Source of the DNA: Treponema sp.
Lineage (GTDB): Bacteria; Spirochaetota; Spirochaetia; Treponematales; Treponemataceae
Assembly (NCBI GenBank): GCA_003455655.1
Contig: DMQP01000219.1
Coordinates: 1-15,589 of the forward strand
DNA length: 15,589 nucleotides
Direction of reading: 5' to 3'
A program made the position numbers and the translations under genes. Numbering within the stretch: position 1 is the first letter of the stretch; each line of letters opens with the position of its first letter. Below are positions 1-6,356 of this stretch, in pieces. The notes below the pieces were generated by a model that saw only the letters and a list, made by a program, of their open reading frames with translations, made no database searches and was not told where the DNA came from.

Positions 1-16
1 ATTTTCCCTTTTTTAT

Positions 17-90
17 TGCGCGGCACAAGAGTCGAACTTGTGACCCCCAGCGTGTCATGCTGGTGCTCTAACCAACTGAGCTAGTCGCGC
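17..90 (-). tRNA. tRNA-Val (anticodon GAC)
   Basis: Read on the minus strand this 74-nt segment folds as a full cloverleaf. The 7-bp acceptor stem has one A-C mismatch at pair 6-67. The D arm is GCTC/GAGC, the anticodon stem CCAGC/GCTGG has loop ATGACAC, the variable region is 5 nt, and the T arm is ACAAG/CTTGT with loop TTCGACT. T33 is followed by GAC, which reads the valine codons GUC and GUU. The discriminator base is A. The next bases are ATA, so the 3' CCA is not encoded and must be added by a nucleotidyltransferase. A promoter candidate lies just upstream, inside the neighbouring terminator. Confidence 0.95.
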
Positions 91-106
91 TTCAGATGTT
101 GTCGCA

Positions 107-136
107 ACTATAACAAAAAAAAGCCCTCTTGGTCAA
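107..136 (-). promoter_or_regulatory. Candidate promoter for tRNA-Val
   Basis: On the minus strand there is TTGACC (131-136), an 18-nt spacer and TATAGT (107-112). The spacer ends in TGT, which makes an extended -10 (TGnTATAGT). Transcription would start near position 100 and give a leader of about 10 nt before the tRNA 5' end at 90. The -35 box falls in the loop and inner stem of the H1-like gene's terminator, so the two signals share DNA. Assignment is by match to the sigma70 consensus only. Confidence 0.6.
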
Positions 137-149
137 TACCAAAAGGGCT
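115..149 (-). terminator. Intrinsic terminator of the H1-like gene
   Basis: The minus-strand RNA forms a 12-bp stem (AGCCCTTTTGGT with ACCAAGAGGGCT, including one U-G wobble) around a 4-nt loop, followed directly by a run of eight U (115-122). It lies about 55 nt downstream of the H1-like stop codon. This is a textbook Rho-independent terminator and should insulate the H1-like transcript from the tRNA gene beyond it. Confidence 0.93.
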
Positions 150-203
150 CTCTTTCAACCGATACATTGGTAACGATTGTATTATTGTTGTTAATCGAAA
201 TGC

Positions 204-629
204 TTATTTCTTTGCTGCAGGTTTTTTAGCTGCTACTTTTTTTGCAGCAGGTTTCTTTGCAACAGCTTTCTTAGCTACTGCTTTTTTTGCAGCAGGTTTC
301 TTTGCAGTTGTTTTTTTAGCTGCAACTTTTTTTGCTGCGGGTTTCTTTGCTGCAGGCTTTTTTGCAACAGCTTTTTTAGCAGTTGTCTTTACGCTTGCCT
401 TTGCAGTTTTTGTTGTTTTCTTTGCAGCTGTTTTTGCAGTCTTAACAGTCTTCTTTGCTCCAGCCTTTGCGGTTTTTGCAGTAGACTTAGCGCCTGCTTT
501 TGCAGTCTTTGCGGTTGACTTTACAGAAGCTTTTGCAGTCTTTGTTGTTTTCTTTGCAGAAGCTTTTGCAGTTTTTGCGGTTGCCTTTGCACCAGCTTTA
601 GCAACTGTTGCAGTCTTTTCTTTTGCCAT
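204..629 (-). CDS. Histone H1-like, Lys/Ala-rich DNA-binding protein
   Basis: A 141-residue, extremely basic protein made almost only of Lys, Ala, Thr, Val, Pro, Ser and Gly. It resembles the C-terminal tails of eukaryotic H1 and bacterial H1-like proteins (Chlamydia Hc1/Hc2, Bordetella BpH1), which bind and compact DNA without a folded domain. The sequence tiles exactly: a 9-residue head (MAKEKTATV), seven 11-residue repeats of the type [11 protein letters not shown], then eleven 5-residue repeats of the type PAAKK, ending at the stop. The start at 629 is chosen because AGAGGAG sits 6 nt upstream. An in-frame ATG 63 nt further upstream would place transcription signals inside the coding region. 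A near-consensus promoter lies upstream and a strong terminator downstream, so it is probably monocistronic and well expressed. A role in nucleoid compaction is inferred from composition. Confidence 0.85.
   Translation of the reverse strand: MAKEKTATVAKAGAKATAKTAKASAKKTTKTAKASVKSTAKTAKAGAKSTAKTAKAGAKKTVKTAKTAAKKTTKTAKASVKTTAKKAVAKKPAAKKPAAKKVAAKKTTAKKPAAKKAVAKKAVAKKPAAKKVAAKKPAAKK
207..371 (-). repeat. Eleven tandem 15-bp coding repeats (xxAKK pentapeptides)
   Basis: In order the units are [50 protein letters not shown] and PAAKK. The array runs up to the stop codon with no extra residues. The DNA units are imperfect, with varied Ala and Lys codons. AAKKP-type pentapeptides are typical of H1 tails. 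Confidence 0.95.
372..602 (-). repeat. Seven tandem 33-bp coding repeats (11-residue units)
   Basis: The units read [66 protein letters not shown] and [11 protein letters not shown]. Residues 1, 2, 6 and 10 (A, K, K, K) are invariant. The array abuts the pentapeptide array without a linker. The change in repeat period suggests two separate expansion events. Confidence 0.95.
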
Positions 630-683
630 TTTAAACTCCTCTTTGAGGTATGAACCCCGTAGATAAATGAATCTCTTAATTAT

Positions 684-713
684 ATTAAACACCTATTTAT
701 CGGTTGTTGTCAA
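684..713 (-). promoter_or_regulatory. Promoter of the H1-like gene
   Basis: On the minus strand a perfect TTGACA (708-713) is followed by an 18-nt spacer and TTTAAT (684-689). An overlapping TATAAT at 679-684 is a perfect -10 but lies 23 nt from the -35 box, which is too far for standard spacing. The start site would be near 672-677, leaving a leader of about 45 nt with a strong Shine-Dalgarno sequence. The A-tract-rich DNA just upstream could act as an UP element. Confidence 0.65.
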
Positions 714-840
714 CAAAAAAATAAGTAATTTGAAAAAAATTTTTTTCATTTAAAATTTTTTTTTAGAATTCATTTTTGAATTTATTTTTTTTGTTCACTT
801 ATATTTTCATTTGAAAAAATTTTTTGTTTTGTTTTTTTAC
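714..840. other. A/T-tract-rich divergent intergenic region
   Basis: This spacer between the divergent H1-like and topoisomerase IV B genes is almost free of G and C and contains many runs of A or T of 5-9 nt. It includes a perfect 18-bp palindrome at 731-748 (TGA7T7CA) and an A6T6 palindrome at 814-825. No gene, tRNA or credible RNA is visible. Phased A-tracts of this kind usually bend DNA and could bind nucleoid proteins or boost both promoters. That role is inferred. Confidence 0.6.
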
Positions 841-877
841 ATGACGCTCTTTGCATTTTAGAAAGTATAAGTGAGTG

Positions 878-906
878 TAGACGAAATTTTTTTGCTGCGC
901 TATAAT
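878..906 (+). promoter_or_regulatory. Promoter of the topoisomerase IV operon (leaderless type)
   Basis: TAGACG (878-883), a 17-nt spacer and a perfect TATAAT (901-906). Exactly 6 nt separate the -10 box from the ATG at 913, so the expected start of transcription is the A of that ATG. No Shine-Dalgarno sequence precedes the ATG. A weaker -10-like TATAAG at 866-871 has only a poor -35 partner. Confidence 0.6.
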
Positions 907-912
907 ATCAGT

Positions 913-3012
913 ATGGGTGGAATCAATACTAAAAAGAATGTAAAAGGCGCATCGTCTTCTACAAAAAAAACTGCTGCATCAAAATCATCAGCAAAAAAAA
1001 CAGCAGTAAAATCAAGTGTAGCAAAATCTAAAACGGTTGCAAAAAAATCTTCCGCAACAGCAGAAAAAAAGACTTCGACAAAAACGACCGCTTCTAAAAC
1101 TTCTGCAAAAAAAGTAAGCACAAGTAAAGCTCCTGCAAAAACAGTTTCTAAAACTACTGTCGCAAAAACTCCTAGTAAACAACTTCCTTCAAAGAAGCCA
1201 GGTGTTTATAGCGAAGCACAAATTATTCACCTCGACGCACTAGAGCATATCCGCTTGCGAAGTGGTATGTATATTGGTCGCTTAGGTGACGGTTCAAATC
1301 AGAATGACGGTATTTATGTTCTTCTGAAAGAAGTTATAGACAATGCTGTCGATGAATTTATTATGGGTCATGGAAAACGAATTGATGTTGAAGTAAAAGA
1401 TAATCGTGTTAAAGTTCGTGACTATGGTCGTGGTATTCCTCTCGGAAAAGTTGTTGAATGTGTAAGCGAAATTAACACTGGTGCAAAATATAATGATGAT
1501 GTTTTCCAGTTTAGTGTTGGTATGAATGGAGTAGGTACCAAAGCAGTTAACGCATTGTCTTCATACTTTAGAGTTGTTTCTGTTCGTGACGGTCAGTGTA
1601 CCGATGCAGTATTTGAACAAGGTAAACTTATTTCTCAGCGCACAGGAACGCTTAAACAAAAAGCAGCAAACGGAACTTACTTCGAATTTGTTCCTGATGA
1701 ATCAATTTTTGGCAAGTATTCATTCAACATGGAATTTGTTGAAAAGCGTATTTGGAATTATGCTTATCTTAATTCTGGACTTACTGTTCGTCTGAATGGA
1801 CAAGATTATAAGAGTGAAAACGGACTCTTTGACTTGTTGAATAAAGAAATGGAAGATACTGCGCTGTATCCCATAGGAAGTTATAAGGGAACTCATTTGC
1901 AGTTTGCTTTTACTCACACTAATTCTTATGGCGAAAACTATTTTTCTTTTGTTAACGGACAGTACACTGCAGATGGCGGAACTCACCTTGCTGCATTTAA
2001 AGAAGGTTATGTTAAAGGCATAAACGATTTCTTTGGTACAAGTTACAAAAGTGAAGATGTTCGCGAAGGAATGGCTGCTGCTGTTCTGGTAAAAGTAAAA
2101 GATCCTGTCTTTGAAAGTCAGACAAAAAATAAGTTAGGTAATACCGATATTCGTCAGTGGATTGTTGCAGAAACACAAAGTGGTTTAGACAACTGGTTGC
2201 ATCATAATCCAGAGGCAGCAAAAAAGATTCAAGAAAAAATTCAAGCTAACGAAAAACTTCGAACAGAACTTTCTGCTGTAAAAAAAGAAGCAAAAGAAGC
2301 AGCAAAAAAAATTAGTATTCGTATTCCTAAATTAAAGGATTGTAAATATCATGTTCAAGATGGTCCTAAAGGTGAAAATAGCATGATATTTATTACCGAG
2401 GGTGATTCAGCTTCGGGAACCATGACTCATTCACGAGATGCTAGTTACCAGGCAATTTTTTCGCTTCGTGGAAAACCAGAAAATATGTATGGTAAAAAGC
2501 AGAGTGAAATTTATCGCAATGACGAATTGTATCAACTTATGATGGCCTTGGGAATTGAAACCGATGTGCAGAATCTTAAGTATTCAAAAATTGTTATTGC
2601 AACAGATGCCGATAACGACGGATATCACATTCGCAATTTAGTAATGACATTCTTCTTGGGATATTTTGAAGAACTGGTTACCAGTGGTCGTGTCTTTATT
2701 TTGGAAACTCCTTTGTTCCGTGTTCGCAATAAAAAAGAAAACATTTACTGTTACAGCGAAGAAGAACGAGATAAGGCTCAAGCAAAACTTGGTAAATCAA
2801 GCGAAACAAGCCGCTTCAAAGGTCTTGGAGAAATTAACCCCAGCGAGTTTAGACAGTTTATTGCTCCAGAAACAATGCACTTAACTCCGGTAGAAATAAG
2901 TCAGCTTAAAATGGTTCCAAAACTGTTAGGCTTTTACATGGGAAAGAACACACCAGAACGTCGTCAGTTTATAGAAAAACACTTGCTTTCAAACGCAGAT
3001 ATTGACGCATAA
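913..3012 (+). CDS. parE: DNA topoisomerase IV subunit B with an H1-like N-terminal tail
   Basis: The ATPase subunit (699 aa) of a type IIA topoisomerase, which decatenates and relaxes DNA as a ParC2ParE2 complex. Residues 2-97 form a low-complexity tail rich in Lys, Ser, Thr and Ala. The enzyme core then shows the GHKL ATP site: EVIDNAVDE at 140-148, DYGRGIP at 170-176 and GMNGVG at 203-208. Further on are the QTK loop (403-405) and the TOPRIM metal site (EGDSA at 496-500, DADNDG at 565-570). The C-terminal end is normal for the family. ParE is preferred over GyrB because the A-subunit gene follows directly and the core resembles Bacteroidetes/spirochaete ParE. The ATG at 913 is chosen because a promoter ends 6 nt before it; a GTG at 871 would put that promoter inside the gene. 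The tail holds five A-runs of 7-8 nt. Confidence 0.9.
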   Translation: MGGINTKKNVKGASSSTKKTAASKSSAKKTAVKSSVAKSKTVAKKSSATAEKKTSTKTTASKTSAKKVSTSKAPAKTVSKTTVAKTPSKQLPSKKPGVYSEAQIIHLDALEHIRLRSGMYIGRLGDGSNQNDGIYVLLKEVIDNAVDEFIMGHGKRIDVEVKDNRVKVRDYGRGIPLGKVVECVSEINTGAKYNDDVFQFSVGMNGVGTKAVNALSSYFRVVSVRDGQCTDAVFEQGKLISQRTGTLKQKAANGTYFEFVPDESIFGKYSFNMEFVEKRIWNYAYLNSGLTVRLNGQDYKSENGLFDLLNKEMEDTALYPIGSYKGTHLQFAFTHTNSYGENYFSFVNGQYTADGGTHLAAFKEGYVKGINDFFGTSYKSEDVREGMAAAVLVKVKDPVFESQTKNKLGNTDIRQWIVAETQSGLDNWLHHNPEAAKKIQEKIQANEKLRTELSAVKKEAKEAAKKISIRIPKLKDCKYHVQDGPKGENSMIFITEGDSASGTMTHSRDASYQAIFSLRGKPENMYGKKQSEIYRNDELYQLMMALGIETDVQNLKYSKIVIATDADNDGYHIRNLVMTFFLGYFEELVTSGRVFILETPLFRVRNKKENIYCYSEEERDKAQAKLGKSSETSRFKGLGEINPSEFRQFIAPETMHLTPVEISQLKMVPKLLGFYMGKNTPERRQFIEKHLLSNADIDA

Positions 3013-3021
3013 GGAATTGAT

Positions 3022-4959
3022 ATGGCATACGTTAAGAATTTATTTGACAAAAACTTTATTGAATATGCAAGTTATGTTATTCGTGACCGTGCAATTCCCG
3101 ATTTGGAAGATGGTCTTAAACCAGTTCAGCGCCGCATCATGCACACATTGTTTGAAATGGATGATGGACGTTTCCAAAAAGTTGCAAATGTTGTAGGACG
3201 CGTTATGAAGTATCATCCTCACGGAGATGCTTCAATTAGTGGTGCACTCGTTGTTCTTGCAAATAAAGGTATTTTTATTGAACGACAAGGAAACTTTGGT
3301 AACATGTATACAGGAGATGGTGCTTCTGCTCCTCGTTACATTGAATGTCGTGTCCATCCTCTTGCAAAAGAATTTTTAGTTCGTAATCCACATGTAACAC
3401 ATTATGTTCCTAACTACGACGGACGAGACACAGAGCCTGAAGTTTATCGTGCAAAAATTCCTGTTGCTCTTATTATTGGTGCAGAAGGAATTGCTGTTGG
3501 TATGAGCACAAAGATTCTTCCCTATAACATTCGTGAAGTTCTTGAAGCAGAAAAGAAAGCACTTAAGGGAGCAAGTTTCGAAATATACCCTGACTTACCC
3601 ACAGGCGGTCTAATTGATGTAAGTAATTACAATGACGGAAACGGTAAAATCATAACACGGGCAAAGTTTGACATGAGTGACGAAAAGAAAATCGTCATTA
3701 CAGAATTACCTGTTGATACAACGAGCGACACACTCATGAACTCAATTGAAAATGCTTACAAAAACGGTAAGATAAAAATTGGTGCGATTGAAGATTTTAC
3801 AACAGACCACTGTCAGATCGAAATAAAACTTCCACGCGGTGTATATGCAAAAGATGTTGAAAAAGCTTTGTATGCTTACACTGATTGTGAAAAATCAATT
3901 TCTTGCCAGATGCTGGTCATTAAAGACGGTATGCCTGTTGCAATGACTGCTACTGAAGTAATTAAATACTATGCAAAAAAACTTACTGCAATCATCAAAG
4001 ATGAGCTTGAGTTTGAACGAAGCGAACTTACAGAAGAATTGCATGCAAGAACTTTGGAACGCATTTTTGTTGAAGAGCGCATCTATAAAAAAATTGAACA
4101 GATGAAAACTGCAGAAGGTGTTAACAAAGCTGTTAAAGACGGCTTTAAACCATTTAAAGCAGAATTGATTCGTGACGTAACAGACGATGATGTTGAGCGC
4201 CTTTTGAAAATTCCTATCAGACGCATTTCACTCTTTGACATTAACAAGAACAAAGATCAAGTTGCCGCCATTAATGCGCGCCTTAAAGAGATTGCAAAAA
4301 AACTCAAAAACTTAACCGCATGTGCTATTGAATATCTTGATGGAATGTTGGCAAAGTTTAAACCAGAAGAACTAGAACGACATACAGAAATTCAGAAGTT
4401 CACTGCTGTTGAAGTTAAGAAAATTGTTAAGCGCGAAACTCCCCTTCGTTATGACGATAAGGGTTATTTGGGTACTGGTGTAAGCGGTGGTGTTGAACTT
4501 TTAAAGGTTACGCCTTACGACCGTATTTTTGTTATGCGAAAAAGCGGTATTTACAGCGTGTGCGATGTTCCACAAAAATTGTTTGTTGACTCTGGTTTGT
4601 GGTACTGTAACTACGCAGATAAAGACATTATTAACAAAGTGCTCTTTACGGTTATATATCGTGACCCTAAAACTCAGTATTGCTTTATAAAGAGGTGTCG
4701 CATTCCCAGTTGGATTATGAATCGTGATTACATGATTGCCCCCGACGGAATGGAAGTGCTGCATATTGATACTCGAGAGAAATTTACTTTTACACTTAAA
4801 TATCTTAAAAAACCCCGTGTAAAAACTTTGGAAGAAACTTTTAAAGCTCAGGACTTCGAAGAAAAAGGACACAAAGCTCAGGGAGTACGGCTTTCGTCAC
4901 ATGAAACGGTTAGCGTTCTTGCCCAAAGTGCTGACGGTCAGGGACAGTTGTTTTCATAA
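3022..4959 (+). CDS. parC: DNA topoisomerase IV subunit A
   Basis: The DNA-cleaving subunit (645 aa) that partners the upstream B subunit. The winged-helix breakage-reunion domain shows KPVQRRIMH near residue 35, HPHGD at 65-69 and the catalytic tyrosine Y106 in APRYIE. The IAVGMSTK motif and a long coiled-coil region follow. The C-terminal part from about residue 440 is short compared with E. coli ParC (about 750 aa), and no GyrA-box (QRRGGKG) is visible; this argues for ParC and against GyrA. At the positions matching E. coli GyrA Ser83 and Asp87 it has Ala70 and Gly74. The start has AAGGA 6 nt upstream, overlapping the parE stop region, with a 9-nt gap between genes. The stop overlaps the next start (TAATG). 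Confidence 0.92.
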   Translation: MAYVKNLFDKNFIEYASYVIRDRAIPDLEDGLKPVQRRIMHTLFEMDDGRFQKVANVVGRVMKYHPHGDASISGALVVLANKGIFIERQGNFGNMYTGDGASAPRYIECRVHPLAKEFLVRNPHVTHYVPNYDGRDTEPEVYRAKIPVALIIGAEGIAVGMSTKILPYNIREVLEAEKKALKGASFEIYPDLPTGGLIDVSNYNDGNGKIITRAKFDMSDEKKIVITELPVDTTSDTLMNSIENAYKNGKIKIGAIEDFTTDHCQIEIKLPRGVYAKDVEKALYAYTDCEKSISCQMLVIKDGMPVAMTATEVIKYYAKKLTAIIKDELEFERSELTEELHARTLERIFVEERIYKKIEQMKTAEGVNKAVKDGFKPFKAELIRDVTDDDVERLLKIPIRRISLFDINKNKDQVAAINARLKEIAKKLKNLTACAIEYLDGMLAKFKPEELERHTEIQKFTAVEVKKIVKRETPLRYDDKGYLGTGVSGGVELLKVTPYDRIFVMRKSGIYSVCDVPQKLFVDSGLWYCNYADKDIINKVLFTVIYRDPKTQYCFIKRCRIPSWIMNRDYMIAPDGMEVLHIDTREKFTFTLKYLKKPRVKTLEETFKAQDFEEKGHKAQGVRLSSHETVSVLAQSADGQGQLFS

Positions 4960-5555
4960 TGCGCATTTTGCTTGCTGAATGCAGTGCAGAGACACTTGTC
5001 AAAGGTTCTCGTTTTTTAGCTGAAGCTCTTGTTGTTTCCTCACAAGCACAAGCGCGGGAACGTTTGTCTGAACAAAAACGAAAGTATGCAGATGCAACTC
5101 ATGTTGTTCATGCCTTTGTGTGCGGAGCAGGAGCAGAAGTAAATGGAATGAGTGATGACGGTGAACCTTCTGGAACTGCAGGGCGGCCAGTGCTTGATGT
5201 TCTTAAAGGAAGTGGCATTACTAACATTTTGCTTACGGTTACACGCTGGTTTGGTGGTACACTTTTAGGCACAGGTGGTTTAGTGCATGCTTATTCGGAT
5301 GCAGCAAAACAAGTTCTTGCGCTTTGTAAAACAGAAGAGCTCGTTGCAAAAACACATTTTTCTTTTTGTGTTGATTATGCACAGTATGAAATTGTAAGTA
5401 AGCATTTGGAAACGATGCATGTTTCTAATAAGACTGAAGCCTTTGATTCACAGATTGTTATTTCGGGAGATATTTGGTTGAGTGAAGTAGATGCGCTTTG
5501 TGTCTATGTGCAAAATCTTTCTCGTGGAAGAAGTCAAGTAAGCTATATAACATAA
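4959..5555 (+). CDS. YigZ/IMPACT-family protein
   Basis: A 198-residue member of the IMPACT (impact homologue) family, known in bacteria as YigZ and in eukaryotes as IMPACT/YIH1. The N-terminal domain carries both family signatures: SDDGEPSGTAG at 65-75 and RWFGGTLLGTGG at 96-107, followed by LVHAYSDAA. The C-terminal roughly 70 residues fit the small DUF1949-type domain. The biochemical role in bacteria is not well established; eukaryotic members regulate GCN2 and translation. The ATG shares one base with the parC stop (TAATG) and has no strong Shine-Dalgarno of its own, so translation is probably coupled to parC. Confidence 0.85.
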   Translation: MRILLAECSAETLVKGSRFLAEALVVSSQAQARERLSEQKRKYADATHVVHAFVCGAGAEVNGMSDDGEPSGTAGRPVLDVLKGSGITNILLTVTRWFGGTLLGTGGLVHAYSDAAKQVLALCKTEELVAKTHFSFCVDYAQYEIVSKHLETMHVSNKTEAFDSQIVISGDIWLSEVDALCVYVQNLSRGRSQVSYIT

Positions 5556-5573
5556 ACTCGCAGGAGGTGTTCT

Positions 5574-6356
5574 GTGAAACTGATATTTATTCGTCATGCG
5601 GATCCTGACTATTTAAATAACACTATAACCGAAAAGGGGGAAAGGGAAGCGGAGCTTTTGGCTCAGCGTATGGCCTCTTGGAAAAACATAACAGACATTT
5701 ATTGTTCCCCCTATGGACGAGCACAAGATACTCTTAAACCTGCGCTTTTAAAAATGGATCGAAGTGCAACTACATTAGACTGGCTTCGTGAATTTGACTA
5801 TCATGTTATAGATCCTTTTACAAAGAAAGAACGTTCTGTGTGTTGGGACATACTGCCACGCAATTTGTATGCAGAAAAAAAATTCTTTGACAGAACAAAA
5901 TGGTCTTCTGTTCCCTACTTAAAAAAAGCAAACATTGATACTTATTATTCGCAAGTATGTTATGGCTTTGACACTCTCTTAGAAGCTTATGATTACACTC
6001 GCATAGATGCAGATAAAGCAATTTATAATTGTCTACCGCATTTAACTGACCAAGAGGCTGCTTGTGATTCTCACTTGTTGGCATCTCAAAAAAATCTTGA
6101 TGACAGAAATATAGTCTTTGTTTGTCACCTGGGTGTGATGTTTGCTCTTATTGGTCATCTTACTGGTATAAGTCCTATGCAGTTGTGGCACGGATTTTTT
6201 GTTGCTCCTACTTCAGTTACTGTTTTAGGAACAGAAGAGCGAGTGCCTGGTGAAGTAATGTTTCGTGTTCAAACATTAGGCGATGTAAGTCATTTGACTT
6301 TTGCTGGAGAAAGCCCCTCTGCAAGCGGTTACTTTGGAAATGTTACTGCCTTTTAG
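5574..6356 (+). CDS. Histidine phosphatase family protein
   Basis: A 260-residue branch-1 histidine phosphatase (phosphoglycerate-mutase-like fold). The phosphoacceptor is His8 in the N-terminal FIRHADPDY, an Ala variant of the usual RHG motif. CSPYGRAQDT (starting near residue 44) supplies the second arginine, and His185 in VFVCHLG is the C-terminal catalytic histidine. No transmembrane segment or signal peptide is visible, so it should be cytoplasmic. The substrate cannot be told from sequence; relatives act on phosphosugars, nucleotides, cobalamin precursors or proteins. The GTG start at 5574 is supported by a perfect AGGAGG 6 nt upstream. It is the last gene of the operon, and its 3' end overlaps the convergent araC gene by 3 bp, with no hairpin terminator in sight. 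Confidence 0.82.
   Translation: MKLIFIRHADPDYLNNTITEKGEREAELLAQRMASWKNITDIYCSPYGRAQDTLKPALLKMDRSATTLDWLREFDYHVIDPFTKKERSVCWDILPRNLYAEKKFFDRTKWSSVPYLKKANIDTYYSQVCYGFDTLLEAYDYTRIDADKAIYNCLPHLTDQEAACDSHLLASQKNLDDRNIVFVCHLGVMFALIGHLTGISPMQLWHGFFVAPTSVTVLGTEERVPGEVMFRVQTLGDVSHLTFAGESPSASGYFGNVTAF

Noticed and set aside
207..602. Regular tandem repeats that could be mistaken for a CRISPR array or minisatellite.
   Set aside because: The repeats are in frame, 33 and 15 bp with no spacers, and encode the Lys/Ala units of a protein with good expression signals.
630..692. Extension of the H1-like gene to an upstream ATG (21 more residues).
   Set aside because: The added residues are not H1-like, the true ATG at 629 has a strong Shine-Dalgarno, and the likely promoter -10 and start site lie inside the extension.
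871..912. GTG start for topoisomerase IV B at 871.
   Set aside because: The best promoter for the operon (TAGACG/TATAAT) would lie inside the coding region, and the added residues (hydrophobic) do not resemble the tail or the family.
4501..4872. Minus-strand open frame of 123 codons opposite parC.
   Set aside because: It is a shadow of the parC coding region, without start signals or a recognisable product.
3022..4959. Calling the A subunit GyrA.
   Set aside because: It is short at the C-terminus, lacks a visible GyrA-box, and directly follows a B subunit of the ParE type; topoisomerase IV fits better.
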